The notes: generated by a model not told the origin, from the letters alone. DNA of 55,860 nt from an uncultured Thiothrix sp. (GCF_937873765.1 NZ_CALMZC010000034.1:1-55860); one strand, 5' to 3'. Counted from the stretch's first letter, positions 17,507 through 26,606 are shown. Numbers and translations are program-made.

Positions 17507-19258
17507 ATGTTGGTCACTGAGGGACTGGATAGTCATGCAGCTATCCAGCAAACAACTAAACAGCAAGATTCACCAGCCGCTCAAGGTTTAGATGCTTTAG
17601 AACAGCTACGGGTCTTACTGTTGGGCGCGGATTATCAAACTCTGAGCGAGTTGCGTCAGCAACTACTTGATCGTGAACGCTACAGCTTACATGTCGCTGA
17701 GGTCATTTCTGAAGCTTTGACCCTGCGTGCACAACAAGATAACTCCTTATCAGATGCTTTATTTCCGACGATTGAAGCGGCGGTGAGCCGTTCTGTGGAA
17801 CATAATCCAAGTCGTTTGGCGAATGCACTCTATCCAGTGATGGGGCCAGCCATTCGCCGTTCGATCCAAGAGGTTTTACAACAGGCTCTAGAGACTTTTA
17901 ATCATTTACTGGAGCAAAGCTTATCGGTACGTTCTTTATTCTGGCGTTTTGATGCTTGGCGCACCGGACGAAGTTATTCAGAGGTCGTTTTATTAAAAAC
18001 ACTGGTCTATCAAGTAGAACAAGTGTTTCTAATACATCGTGAGTCTGGCTTATTACTCCAGCACGCTTTATCCCCACAAGCGATCAGTAAAGACGCTGAC
18101 ATGATTTCAGGCATGCTTACTGCCATTCAGGATTTCATTCGTGATTCTTTTCAAGTAACGAGTGATAATAGTTTGAAAACACTGCAATTAGATGAATTGA
18201 CCGTGTTTTTCAATCAAGGCCCCTATGCCATGATGGCTGCGGTAGTACGCGGGAATCCCCCTGCTGAATTCAATAACTTGTTGACAGAGGTGAATGAGCA
18301 GATTCATCGGCAGCACTTTTATTTCTTGAAAACCTTTCAAGGAGACACTTCGATATTTAAGCGCTGTTTGCCTTTATTAGAGCGCTGCTTAAAAACCCAA
18401 TTACGTGATACCAAGAAGTTTCCTTGGTTGGCAGTATTGGCATTAGTCACTTTTACCGGTGCAGGGCTTTGGTGGTCTTACCAGTATTATCAGCACAAAC
18501 TCATCGCCGAAGAAGCTTTGGGGGCCTTACGGGCTGAACCGGGTTTAGTGGTTGTCGGTTTTGAGAAAACCGATGAAGGTTATCAATACGAAATTCTTAA
18601 AGATCCACAAGCGCGAGAACCAACAGCGGTGATTCAGGCTCTGCAGAAAGGAAATCTTCCTTTAAACTTGCATACCAAGCCGTATTTATCTTTAGAGCCA
18701 ACATTTGTTTTGGCACGAGCCAAGCAAATTTTACAACCATCCCCTCAAGTTAACTTAAGTCTGGAAGGAAAAACCTTAGTCGTTCAAGGGCAAGCTACGC
18801 CTAGCTGGCAGCAAAAATTAGTCCAAGTAGGTTCGTTAATTACAGGGGTTGAATTTTTAGAGCAGAGTAAGCTGCAAATTATTGATCCAGATGCAGAAAA
18901 GTTAACCGAGCATTTAGGAAGGCTAGTTAAACAAATAGAAACTTCAAGGTTTAATTTTAGTTTGGGCAGTAGCTCACTAGAAAATGTGCAAGACCATGCA
19001 CAGCAAGTCATCGCTTTAATTTTTGATTTACTAAAAACTGCACGTCTAATGGGAAAAATGCCGCAAGTCTCTATCAGTGGATCAGCGGATGAGACCGGTA
19101 GTGAAACCATTAATGAACGTTTAGCCAAAGAGCGGGCTTTAGCGATGCGTGATTATTTATTACAGCAAGGTGTACCAGCCGCCGTTATCGCTGTACCCAA
19201 ACCAGATACTGGGCGTAGGGATGAGCGAAGTATCCATTATCAAGTGGATTTATTTTGA
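17507..19258 (+). CDS. Inner-membrane protein with cytoplasmic domain, BON-like and OmpA peptidoglycan-binding domains
   Basis: A 583-residue protein without a cleavable signal peptide. Residues 1-300 form an acidic, helical, presumably cytoplasmic domain containing a conserved-looking block (ALYPVMGPAIRRSIQEVLQQ; LKTLVYQVEQVFLIHRESGL). A single transmembrane helix follows (~305-326, WLAVLALVTFTGAGLWW). The periplasmic part has a BON-like segment (~400-460) and a C-terminal OmpA/MotB-type domain (~490-583) with SGSADETGS and AKERALAMRDYLLQQGVP, which hold the Asp and Arg equivalents that contact peptidoglycan. It thus appears to link a cytoplasmic module to the cell wall. Next genes: a Rab-like GTPase 31 nt on, then HD-GYP. 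Confidence 0.78.
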   Translation: MLVTEGLDSHAAIQQTTKQQDSPAAQGLDALEQLRVLLLGADYQTLSELRQQLLDRERYSLHVAEVISEALTLRAQQDNSLSDALFPTIEAAVSRSVEHNPSRLANALYPVMGPAIRRSIQEVLQQALETFNHLLEQSLSVRSLFWRFDAWRTGRSYSEVVLLKTLVYQVEQVFLIHRESGLLLQHALSPQAISKDADMISGMLTAIQDFIRDSFQVTSDNSLKTLQLDELTVFFNQGPYAMMAAVVRGNPPAEFNNLLTEVNEQIHRQHFYFLKTFQGDTSIFKRCLPLLERCLKTQLRDTKKFPWLAVLALVTFTGAGLWWSYQYYQHKLIAEEALGALRAEPGLVVVGFEKTDEGYQYEILKDPQAREPTAVIQALQKGNLPLNLHTKPYLSLEPTFVLARAKQILQPSPQVNLSLEGKTLVVQGQATPSWQQKLVQVGSLITGVEFLEQSKLQIIDPDAEKLTEHLGRLVKQIETSRFNFSLGSSSLENVQDHAQQVIALIFDLLKTARLMGKMPQVSISGSADETGSETINERLAKERALAMRDYLLQQGVPAAVIAVPKPDTGRRDERSIHYQVDLF

Positions 19259-19289
19259 AACCTAAGAGCCACAACGAATAGGTGCTAAG

Positions 19290-19799
19290 GTGTTGCAGAA
19301 AAAAATATGTTTATTAGGGGCATTTTCAGTTGGAAAAACTAGTTTAATTCAGCGCTATGTGAATAAACTGTTCAGTGATAAATATCTAACCACAGTTGGG
19401 GTGAAAATCGATAAAAAACAAGTAACTGTCGGTTCAACGGATTTAACCTTGATAGTTTGGGATATTGCGGGAGAAGATGATTTTACTAGTATCCGCTCAG
19501 CTCATTTACGCGGCTTATCGGGTTATATTGTAGTAATTGATGGAACTAGGAAAAATTCTTTTGACGTGGCCTTGGCTCTACATAAACGTATAAAAACGGA
19601 GTTAGGTGATGTGGCCGCAGTGTTTGCTTTAAATAAAGCTGACTTGAAAGCGCAGTGGGTTATTAACCATGAGCATATTCATGCCTTAGCACAACTGAGT
19701 TACCCTGTGATTGAGACTAGCGCTAAATTAGATCAAGGGGTAGAAGATCTATTTATGGGACTAGCTAGGCAATTAGTTCCAGAAAATTCTGAGGTTTAA
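19290..19799 (+). CDS. Rab/Ras-like small GTPase (prokaryotic)
   Basis: A 169-residue stand-alone GTPase strikingly like eukaryotic Rab proteins. G1 is GAFSVGKTS (10-18), G2 lies in YLTTVGVKI with a switch-I Thr, G3 is WDIAGED (57-63), G4 is NKAD (115-118) and G5 is ETSAK (142-146). The catalytic Gln that follows the G3 Gly in Ras/Rab is Glu62 here, predicting slow intrinsic hydrolysis. There is no C-terminal Cys for lipidation. Start is GTG at 19290. It sits 31 nt after the OmpA-domain gene, whose cytoplasmic N-terminal region is a natural partner, and 3 nt before the HD-GYP gene, a spacing typical of dedicated operons. Confidence 0.88.
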   Translation: MLQKKICLLGAFSVGKTSLIQRYVNKLFSDKYLTTVGVKIDKKQVTVGSTDLTLIVWDIAGEDDFTSIRSAHLRGLSGYIVVIDGTRKNSFDVALALHKRIKTELGDVAAVFALNKADLKAQWVINHEHIHALAQLSYPVIETSAKLDQGVEDLFMGLARQLVPENSEV

Positions 19800-19802
19800 G
19801 CG

Positions 19803-20882
19803 ATGAGTAGTTTCTTATCTAGTATTTGTCGAAATATTAATCTTATTGCGTTTACTCGTAACCCTATTGGTCAATTTACGCCATGTTCAGCGATGCCTGA
19901 TTGGTTAGTATTTTTCCTAGTGAAACCAGAAGATACGGGTAGCTATAATTTAATTGAAGCTTTCCCCTATCTGAGTTGTTTTATAGAGGATGCGGAACAG
20001 CATTGGCAGGCTAAATGTGCTGAACCTTTATCTTCGGGGGTTTGGATTGAAATTGATGAGTTAGAACATGAGCTGCCTTTAGAGGCTAGTGTCATGTATT
20101 TAGATGGACAGGAGGTGCTGTTATTACAGCAATTAGGAGAAAAATACACTCAAGATTTGTCTCGCCTTCAACAAGTTCGTAATGGCTTGTTGACTCAAGA
20201 AATGCTGGAATCAGAAGTAAAGCGTCGTACTTTAGAAATCCGCAAGCGTGAAGAGGAAATCGCGATTAAATTAGTCAGCCTGACAAGTTTGCGTGATGAA
20301 GAAACGGGAGCACATGTGCGGCGCATTGGTTTATATGCAGCGGTCATGGCTAAAGCGTTGGGATGGAGTTCGGAAGCAATTGATACCATTCGGGTTGCAG
20401 CTCCTATGCATGATATTGGTAAAATTGGCATTCCAGATCGAGTGTTGCGCAAAACCGGTGTGCTGAATGACGAAGAATTTAATGTGATGAAAAAGCATAC
20501 AGAAATTGGCGCTAATATGCTGCGAGGCACTAAGATTCCCGTCTTGGCTATGGCGGTGGATATTGCTTTAAATCATCATGAGCGTTGGGATGGTACAGGT
20601 TATCCACAAGGTTTGGCGGGGGAAAAGATTCCTATCAGTGCACGTATCACGACTATCGTGGATATTTATGATGCTTTGGTACATGAGCGCGTGTATAAAA
20701 AAGCGATGCCTGAGGATGAAGCTTTAGGTTTAATGCAAGATATGGCGGGTCGGCATCTTGATCCGCATCTGATGGCTGTTTTTTTGAGCCTATTACCCGC
20801 GATGCGGCGGATTCGTCTGGAAGTTACTGAAGAAAATGAAGAGCGAAGCGACTTAGAAGAAACTGAGGAAGTCTGTGTGTAG
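19803..20882 (+). CDS. HD-GYP domain phosphodiesterase
   Basis: A 359-residue cytoplasmic protein. Residues ~30-130 form an unassigned N-terminal domain, ~110-160 a coiled-coil linker, and ~160-340 an HD-GYP domain with a full set of metal and catalytic residues: His171, His203-Asp204 (HDIGKIGIPDRVL), His232, His258-His259, G-Y-P at 266-268 and the Asp of IVDIYDAL. It should therefore hydrolyse cyclic di-GMP (or a related cyclic dinucleotide). No receiver domain is present, so input probably comes through the N-terminal domain or from the GTPase encoded 3 nt upstream. Its stop overlaps the next start by 8 nt. Confidence 0.88.
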   Translation: MSSFLSSICRNINLIAFTRNPIGQFTPCSAMPDWLVFFLVKPEDTGSYNLIEAFPYLSCFIEDAEQHWQAKCAEPLSSGVWIEIDELEHELPLEASVMYLDGQEVLLLQQLGEKYTQDLSRLQQVRNGLLTQEMLESEVKRRTLEIRKREEEIAIKLVSLTSLRDEETGAHVRRIGLYAAVMAKALGWSSEAIDTIRVAAPMHDIGKIGIPDRVLRKTGVLNDEEFNVMKKHTEIGANMLRGTKIPVLAMAVDIALNHHERWDGTGYPQGLAGEKIPISARITTIVDIYDALVHERVYKKAMPEDEALGLMQDMAGRHLDPHLMAVFLSLLPAMRRIRLEVTEENEERSDLEETEEVCV

Positions 20883-21468
20883 GAATAAAACCGCGATTAT
20901 TGAAGCGCTCGCCAGCCAAGGCTGGATAGTGATTCCCAATTTTTTAAAAGCTAACCAGATCCGTCAACTGCGTGATCAAGCGCTCAGCCACTACGCGGCT
21001 GGTGAGTTTAAGCAGGCGAGCATTGGACAGGGCAATAATAAGACCATCCAAACTGAAATTCGTCGTGATGCGGTATTGTGGCTAGAAGAGCCTAACACTG
21101 GTGTGGCTGGTGAGTTTTTAGCTTGGTTAACAGAATTGCGTACTGAGCTGAATCGAGAATTATTTTTAAGCTTAGTGGAGGCAGAATTACATTTTGCGCT
21201 TTATCCAGCCGGTGGTTTTTATCGTAAGCATATTGATAATTTCCGTGGTAGTTCAGCGCGCTTGGTGACCGTAATTTTGTATTTGAATCCAGACTGGCAG
21301 CCAGAGCAGGGCGGCCAATTACAGATGTATCTAGATAATAAAACGCTGGAAGTTGCACCAGAGGCAGGTACTTTAGTGCTATTTTTGAGTGAACGCTTTG
21401 AGCATGAAGTGTTGCCGACTGAACAAGAACGCCTGAGCTTAACAGGATGGCTTAGGCGGCGCTCTTGA
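20875..21468 (+). CDS. 2-oxoglutarate-Fe(II) dioxygenase (prolyl 4-hydroxylase-like)
   Basis: A 197-residue oxygenase of the P4Hc/SM-20 type expected to use 2-oxoglutarate, O2 and Fe(II) to hydroxylate a substrate, perhaps a protein. The facial triad is visible as His119-x-Asp121 (YRKHIDNF) and His177 (RFEHEVL), with Arg186 (RLSLTGWLRRR) to bind 2-oxoglutarate. Start is GTG at 20875, inside the end of the HD-GYP gene (GTGTGTAG, 8-nt overlap), so it is translationally coupled to it. It may modify a component of the same operon; that is inference. It ends 20 bp from the convergent FUN14 gene. Confidence 0.83.
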   Translation: MCRNKTAIIEALASQGWIVIPNFLKANQIRQLRDQALSHYAAGEFKQASIGQGNNKTIQTEIRRDAVLWLEEPNTGVAGEFLAWLTELRTELNRELFLSLVEAELHFALYPAGGFYRKHIDNFRGSSARLVTVILYLNPDWQPEQGGQLQMYLDNKTLEVAPEAGTLVLFLSERFEHEVLPTEQERLSLTGWLRRRS

Positions 21469-21488
21469 ACATTAATTTAGAAATTAAG

Positions 21489-21902
21489 CTAGCCGAATTT
21501 TAAGCCGACTGCAAAGCCCGCCACGGCACTGACGCCTTTACTAGTAATTTGCGACAGACGATCCATCAAAAAACCACCTGATTGTTGAGCAAGATCAGTG
21601 GCCGCATCAGCTGCAGTTTGCAATTGCGCATCAGAAACTTTTGCCATGCCGTAGTATTCGCTGATGAATAATAAAACAATGGCGCCGCCTGCTAAAAACA
21701 GCGCAATCTTTAAGATTTTCTTGGCAAAGAACCCAACCGCTAAACCGATGACAAACGGTGCACCCACATTCCCAATTAAAAAGGGCGCAGATAGTATATC
21801 CGTTGGCGGCAACTGCTGCTGCAAGGCTGAGACGCTTTCATTGTTCAGCGTATAGTCCCAGGTTTGTACCGGCTGCGATTCAGCGGTGTAGTAGTTAGCC
21901 AT
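21489..21902 (-). CDS. FUN14 family membrane protein
   Basis: A 137-residue membrane protein with two or three hydrophobic segments (~45-60, 63-82, and a Gly-rich one at the C-terminus, VSAVAGFAVGLKFG). The segment IGNVGAPFVIGLAVGFFAKK is characteristic of the FUN14 family, which in eukaryotes includes the mitophagy receptor FUNDC1; bacterial members have no established function. ATG at 21902 is preceded by AAGGATAA. It is monocistronic or weakly linked to the gene upstream at 21962. Confidence 0.75.
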   Translation of the reverse strand: MANYYTAESQPVQTWDYTLNNESVSALQQQLPPTDILSAPFLIGNVGAPFVIGLAVGFFAKKILKIALFLAGGAIVLLFISEYYGMAKVSDAQLQTAADAATDLAQQSGGFLMDRLSQITSKGVSAVAGFAVGLKFG

Positions 21903-21961
21903 CTCATTTATTATCCTTATCAGAACACTCGTATTTTTATGTTTGCTAGCCGAACCTAGGC

Positions 21962-23539
21962 TTAAAAGCGTGTCAAAGCACGAAATTTCGGTGTTTCTGA
22001 GGTCGGCTGCGTGATGTATTCCTTAATACCCCAACAGCCATAGAAGGCGTTCGCACGTGGTGATGAAAAAGCCATAAATAGCCTACCTCCTGCTTTGCGG
22101 AAACCATCGAGTAATTCGATATAAGCCGTTTCCATACGTGGGTCACGATTGGCCTCAATCAGAATTGGGTTAGGATGATCTTTCTTTGATTTAGTTCCGT
22201 AGTGCACGAGGTGTTGGCCGCCCTCATAAGCGCCTAAGCTTACGCCATAGGGTTCAAGCAGCATCATGTGCTGATCAATCAAACGTAAGGTTTGTTTAAT
22301 GGAATAGGCTTGATTGCCATTCACGAGGGAGAAAATGTCGTCCACACTGTTAGCACGCATCAAAGCAGTTTGATCAGCATAGAAATAGGGGGCAATAGCA
22401 AATAAATCAGTGGATTTATAGACTTCCGCTGCTTTTAAAATGACGGGTGTAGTCGCCGGATTGCCTGCCCAACCACCTAAAACCCGCACTAAACGTTGGC
22501 GATTGCCAAATACTTGCTCCCAAATGCCAAAGATTTCTTTACTGCGTTGGGCATAGTATTTCAGGCCCGCATTTAAGGGCACTGCGTCTAAGCGCGCTTG
22601 TTGCCCCATCTTGATCACATATTGGGCTTGTGAGAAGACGCTATTCCACGCTTCATTGGTGTATTCCACATAAGCTCTGAGATTTGGGCGGAGATTACTG
22701 CTGACGTATTGGGCATATTGACGCACAAAATCATCGTCGGCGCGATGTGGGAGGTTAAACCAAGCATTGGCATTTAGAGTATTCGCAAGCTGTACCATCA
22801 CTTCTAGCGGTACACCACGAGCACCCTCGCGCCCACCCCAAGTTGCTTCATTCAGATTCGGGCGCTGACTCCATGATTGCAGTTCATTGCGCGTGATCCC
22901 TGACATATTCATAAAACGGATCGTGCGGAATTGCTTCATGAAATTTAGATAGTCCGGATTAAATACCACTTTTGAACCAGCATCCGCGAAAGCGATATAG
23001 TTACCACCACATTGCCCACCCGCATTTACACGCTGATACGGATTATTCTCACAAATCCCACCGGGCATAGTGACACGTATATTACGAATTGGATTTTTTG
23101 GATCGCTTTGCTCGATGACTAAACCCGCCGAGATTTCACCATCAGCATTCGGCTTGAGGGTAATGACATCGCGCCCCGGTGCTTGCGAAACAGGCGTTGC
23201 ACTTTCGCGATAGCTTAGTTTGCCGCTGCCTTCATAACTGACGGTATAGTTACCTTGTGGCAAAGCGGCAGCCGGTATCCAACGCAAAAACCAAGTACCC
23301 GCTTGCCCACCATTTAGGTTGCTCACCCAGCCATTCGCGTCATAGCTAACATTGCCTTTAGTAAATTCGGCATTCTCGCGGAAAGGTTCAGCGGTGCGAA
23401 ATACATCAGCAAAGGGCAGGCTAGCGTCAAAATGTACGGCTTCATTGGTATTGATGCCGACATAAGGGGTAATCGCTGCTGCTGGCAAGCTAACACTGAA
23501 TAAACACAAGGCAGGTAAAAGATGATTGAGTTTCAACAT
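21962..23539 (-). CDS. Secreted clan GH-A-like glycoside hydrolase / cellulose-binding-type protein
   Basis: A 525-residue exported protein: signal peptide 1-22 (LPALCLFSVSLPAAA), then a ~150-residue beta-rich N-terminal domain and a TIM-barrel-like C-terminal region. The segment VEYTNEAWN looks like the acid/base Asn-Glu of clan GH-A enzymes and GAYEGGQHL like the nucleophile strand, so polysaccharide hydrolysis is likely. Similar proteins are often labelled cellulose-binding. Five Cys residues in the mature part could form disulfides. Substrate is not determined. ATG at 23539 lacks a strong ribosome binding site. Confidence 0.65.
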   Translation of the reverse strand: MLKLNHLLPALCLFSVSLPAAAITPYVGINTNEAVHFDASLPFADVFRTAEPFRENAEFTKGNVSYDANGWVSNLNGGQAGTWFLRWIPAAALPQGNYTVSYEGSGKLSYRESATPVSQAPGRDVITLKPNADGEISAGLVIEQSDPKNPIRNIRVTMPGGICENNPYQRVNAGGQCGGNYIAFADAGSKVVFNPDYLNFMKQFRTIRFMNMSGITRNELQSWSQRPNLNEATWGGREGARGVPLEVMVQLANTLNANAWFNLPHRADDDFVRQYAQYVSSNLRPNLRAYVEYTNEAWNSVFSQAQYVIKMGQQARLDAVPLNAGLKYYAQRSKEIFGIWEQVFGNRQRLVRVLGGWAGNPATTPVILKAAEVYKSTDLFAIAPYFYADQTALMRANSVDDIFSLVNGNQAYSIKQTLRLIDQHMMLLEPYGVSLGAYEGGQHLVHYGTKSKKDHPNPILIEANRDPRMETAYIELLDGFRKAGGRLFMAFSSPRANAFYGCWGIKEYITQPTSETPKFRALTRF

Positions 23540-24042
23540 GGCTTAAAATTGGCTAACAGAGGATGGAGGCTGATTATGGCAAACAACGGGAGGCTAGTGT
23601 ATGAACAAATCAGCAAAAAATCTTGATGGCTTATTAGCTGGCTTGCTGGTTTCTGTCTAAGCTCTCGGATTAGGCGGAATAGCTGCAGTTTTAGATCGAC
23701 TACTTGGCTGAATTTGTTTAGGTATTCTTCAAGTTGTTGAGGGAAGGGCGGGCATATTCATAATGCATGAGAATATGCAGTTGTGGGGTTTGAGCCAGTT
23801 GCTGTATATTTATCGGTCATCAGTGTCGTTAAAGTGTGAGCGTATTTTCTATGCTAATCCCAAACTATACAGCATATCGCCAAAAATCAGATGTGGCTTT
23901 GTTTTCTCAGACTAGGTGGAGTCTGGACGAGGATGTTGTATAGAGATTCTATCTATTGGTTGCGATAGCAAGACCAATTTATTGATTTGAAAGACAAATC
24001 TCAGATTATAAGAAGAAGCTGAAAAAAGCAAAAAAACATGCT

Positions 24043-24108
24043 ATTCAGTTAAGACTAGAAATTCTTCAAAACGTAGTTATTGACAGAAATTTCTAGTCTT
24101 AACTGAAT
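24043..24108. repeat. 21-bp perfect inverted repeat with 24-nt loop
   Basis: Arms 24043-24063 and 24088-24108 are exact reverse complements. The loop contains TTGACA near its right end. The structure is far from any stop codon, with about 500 bp to the nearest gene on the left, so it is unlikely to be an ordinary terminator. Confidence 0.8.
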
Positions 24109-24208
24109 TCATGATGCTTTTGCAGCAGACTCCTTTAATTCCGATTTGTCGGTGTAGAATTCAATAAACGGAGTTCTTATAACTATCTCGCAAGCAACCA
24201 ACAAGTCG

Positions 24209-24243
24209 CTGAGTCAGAAACTGGCTATGCCAGTTCTGCTCAG
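24209..24243. repeat. 15-bp hairpin with two single-base bulges
   Basis: CTGAG, CAGAA and CTGGC in the left arm pair with GCCAG, TTCTG and CTCAG in the right arm around a TAT loop; T24214 and A24220 bulge. It is followed by CTATTTTCG. Could be a terminator of an untranslated RNA or a mobile-element end. Confidence 0.6.
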
Positions 24244-24357
24244 CTATTTTCGTTAGCATCACAAAATAACGCATATCATAGTAATATGATGTTCAATTAA
24301 AATTTTTAAAACAAAAGATACGTCTCTTATACTATGAGTCAGATTCCTAGGACTGCG

Positions 24358-24382
24358 TTCCTCAGCTTAGACGCTGGAGGAA
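24358..24382 (+). promoter_or_regulatory. Hairpin sequestering the ribosome binding site of the VOC gene
   Basis: TTCCTCAGC (24358-24366) pairs with GCTGGAGGAA (24373-24382) with one bulge. The right arm contains GGAGGAA, the only good ribosome binding site before the ATG at 24393. This could be a simple RNA switch, although the 6-nt loop and short stem leave chance formation possible. Confidence 0.35.
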
Positions 24383-24386
24383 ATAG

Positions 24387-24779
<393 letters not shown>

Positions 24780-24876
24780 AAGCGGGGTGCCTCATTTAAC
24801 CTCCCACCAAACTAGTCGAGCTAACTTGACCTAAATTATGGATTTGGAGTTTAGCGATGCTAAGTTCCTGCCTCTA

Positions 24877-24888
24877 GATGTCGACAAT
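24877..24888. promoter_or_regulatory. TGTCGACA palindrome, distal site upstream of mqo
   Basis: GATGTCGACAAT shares 10 of 12 positions with the perfect palindrome at 25023-25034 and has the same TGTCGACA core. It lies about 240 bp before the mqo start, 146 bp from the second site. Confidence 0.4.
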
Positions 24889-25022
24889 ATCATGATCTTA
24901 GAGCTAGCCTGATTTCAAAGTGTATCTAGCTAAATTTATAAAAAACATTGAATTTTAAAGGATAATTCTGTATATGCTGCTTTGCAGCAAAATATCAAGG
25001 GATCAGTGATTGCTGCAGCGCG

Positions 25023-25034
25023 ATTGTCGACAAT
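25023..25034. promoter_or_regulatory. ATTGTCGACAAT operator candidate upstream of mqo
   Basis: A perfect 12-bp palindrome 90 bp before the mqo ATG. The TTGT-N2-ACAA form is typical of operators bound by FCD-type GntR regulators. A near copy overlaps the putative aceA promoter. The rest of the 345-bp spacer holds only a small TGCTGC/GCAGCA hairpin (24975-24989). Confidence 0.5.
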
Positions 25035-25124
25035 GCTGCTAAAAATAATCGCTTAACGGGTAGAAATTGCTGACCAGTCATTTTATTATCTACGCTTTCG
25101 TAAGACTCAGGTGTAAGGAGCGTC

Positions 25125-26606
25125 ATGACCACTAATCACGTAGATGTATTACTTGTCGGAGCCGGAATAATGAGTGCCACCCTTGGAGTCTTGCTAAAAC
25201 AGCTTGATCCCTCATTCCGTTTCTGCATGGTTGAGCAATTAGCTGATGTTGCTCAGGAAAGTACCAGCGGTTGGAATAATGCAGGTACGGGGCATGCTGC
25301 TTATTGTGAGTTAAATTATACACAACAAAATCCCGATGGTACTGTCAATGCGGACAAAGCCTTTGCAATTAATGCCTCCTTTGAAAATACGCTCCAATTT
25401 TGGTCGACCTTAGTTGAGCAAGGTGTGCTTCCAGCACCTAACAACTTCATTAATCCTACCCCACATATCAGCTTTGTTTGGGGGGCGGATAATGTGCAGT
25501 ATCTGCGTAATCGCTATGCTGCTTTAAAAGCGCATCATTTATTCAAGGACATGGAGTATAGCGAAGATAAAGCTGTACTGCGTGAGTGGATGCCTTTAGT
25601 CATGGATGGGCGTGATCCCGATGAGCCAGTGGCTGCTACACGCGTGCAATATGGTTCAGATGTGAATTTCGGCGCTCTTTGCCGCTATCTTATTCAAGCT
25701 TTAAAAGCTAAAGGTGATTTTGAGCTATTGCTAAAGCATAAAGTTAAAGGTATCGAGCGTTTAGAGAATGGCAAATGGCAAATCACCTTGAATAGCCCTG
25801 AAGGTGAAAAGGTTTATACCAGCAATTTTGTCTTTTTAGGGGCGGGTGGTGGGGCCTTACCACTATTACAAATGTCGCAAATTCCAGAGGGCGATGGCTA
25901 TGGCGGCTTCCCTGTTAGCGGTCAATGGCTGGCTTGTAGGAATCCAGCGGTGGTCAATCAGCATTTAGCCAAAGTTTATGGCAAAGCTTCAATTGGCGCT
26001 CCACCGATGTCGGTACCGCACTTGGATACACGAGTGATTGATGGTCAACATGCGTTGTTATTCGGGCCATTCGCAGGTTTCTCCACTAAATTTTTGAAGC
26101 AAGGCTCAATCTTTGATGTAGCCCTGTCTTTACGTCCTAAAAATTTATGGCCAATGATTAAAGTCGGGATGACTAGCTTTGATCTGATCAAATATTTAGT
26201 TTCTGAAGTTCTGCAAACTGAAAAATCACGTTTAGGTGCACTGCGTCAGTATTATCCCAATGCTCAAGATGAGGATTGGGAGTTATTGATTGCCGGTCAA
26301 CGTGTGCAAATTATTAAGAAAGACCCCAAACTTGGCGGTAAGTTGGAGTTTGGTACAGAAGTCGTTGCCGCGGCTGATGGCAGTTTAGCAGCGCTTTTAG
26401 GTGCTTCACCCGGTGCGTCGATTGCTGTACCGGCAATGGTACAAGTGGTTGAAAAATGCTTTAAACAGCAATTAGCCACTCCAGAATGGCAAGAGCGTAT
26501 GAAGACTTTGATTCCTTCTTATGGGCAGTCCTTGATTGAGAATGCAGAACTCCTAGCTAGTGTTCGCCAACATACTTTAAGTACTTTGGGGTTGAAGGCT
26601 GCTTGA
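25125..26606 (+). CDS. mqo: Malate:quinone oxidoreductase
   Basis: A 493-residue FAD-dependent, membrane-associated enzyme that oxidises malate to oxaloacetate and passes electrons to the quinone pool. The FAD-binding N-terminus VDVLLVGAGIMSATLGVLLK and the family signature ESTSGWNNAGTGHAAYCELN are unmistakable; GGGALPLLQMSQIPE and GKLEFGTEVVAAADGSLAAL also match. Length agrees with the usual ~490-550. ATG at 25125 has AAGGAG five nt upstream. Two TGTCGACA palindromes precede it and a strong terminator follows. Confidence 0.96.
   Translation: MTTNHVDVLLVGAGIMSATLGVLLKQLDPSFRFCMVEQLADVAQESTSGWNNAGTGHAAYCELNYTQQNPDGTVNADKAFAINASFENTLQFWSTLVEQGVLPAPNNFINPTPHISFVWGADNVQYLRNRYAALKAHHLFKDMEYSEDKAVLREWMPLVMDGRDPDEPVAATRVQYGSDVNFGALCRYLIQALKAKGDFELLLKHKVKGIERLENGKWQITLNSPEGEKVYTSNFVFLGAGGGALPLLQMSQIPEGDGYGGFPVSGQWLACRNPAVVNQHLAKVYGKASIGAPPMSVPHLDTRVIDGQHALLFGPFAGFSTKFLKQGSIFDVALSLRPKNLWPMIKVGMTSFDLIKYLVSEVLQTEKSRLGALRQYYPNAQDEDWELLIAGQRVQIIKKDPKLGGKLEFGTEVVAAADGSLAALLGASPGASIAVPAMVQVVEKCFKQQLATPEWQERMKTLIPSYGQSLIENAELLASVRQHTLSTLGLKAA

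Noticed and set aside
23601..23660. 19-codon frame MNKSAKNLDGLLAGLLVSV with GGGAGG upstream
   Set aside because: The ribosome binding site is good but the peptide is too short to tell from chance; no homology can be judged.
23900..24300. Possible decayed transposase in the gene-free region
   Set aside because: I translated parts in several frames and saw no recognisable transposase motif; only inverted repeats remain as evidence.
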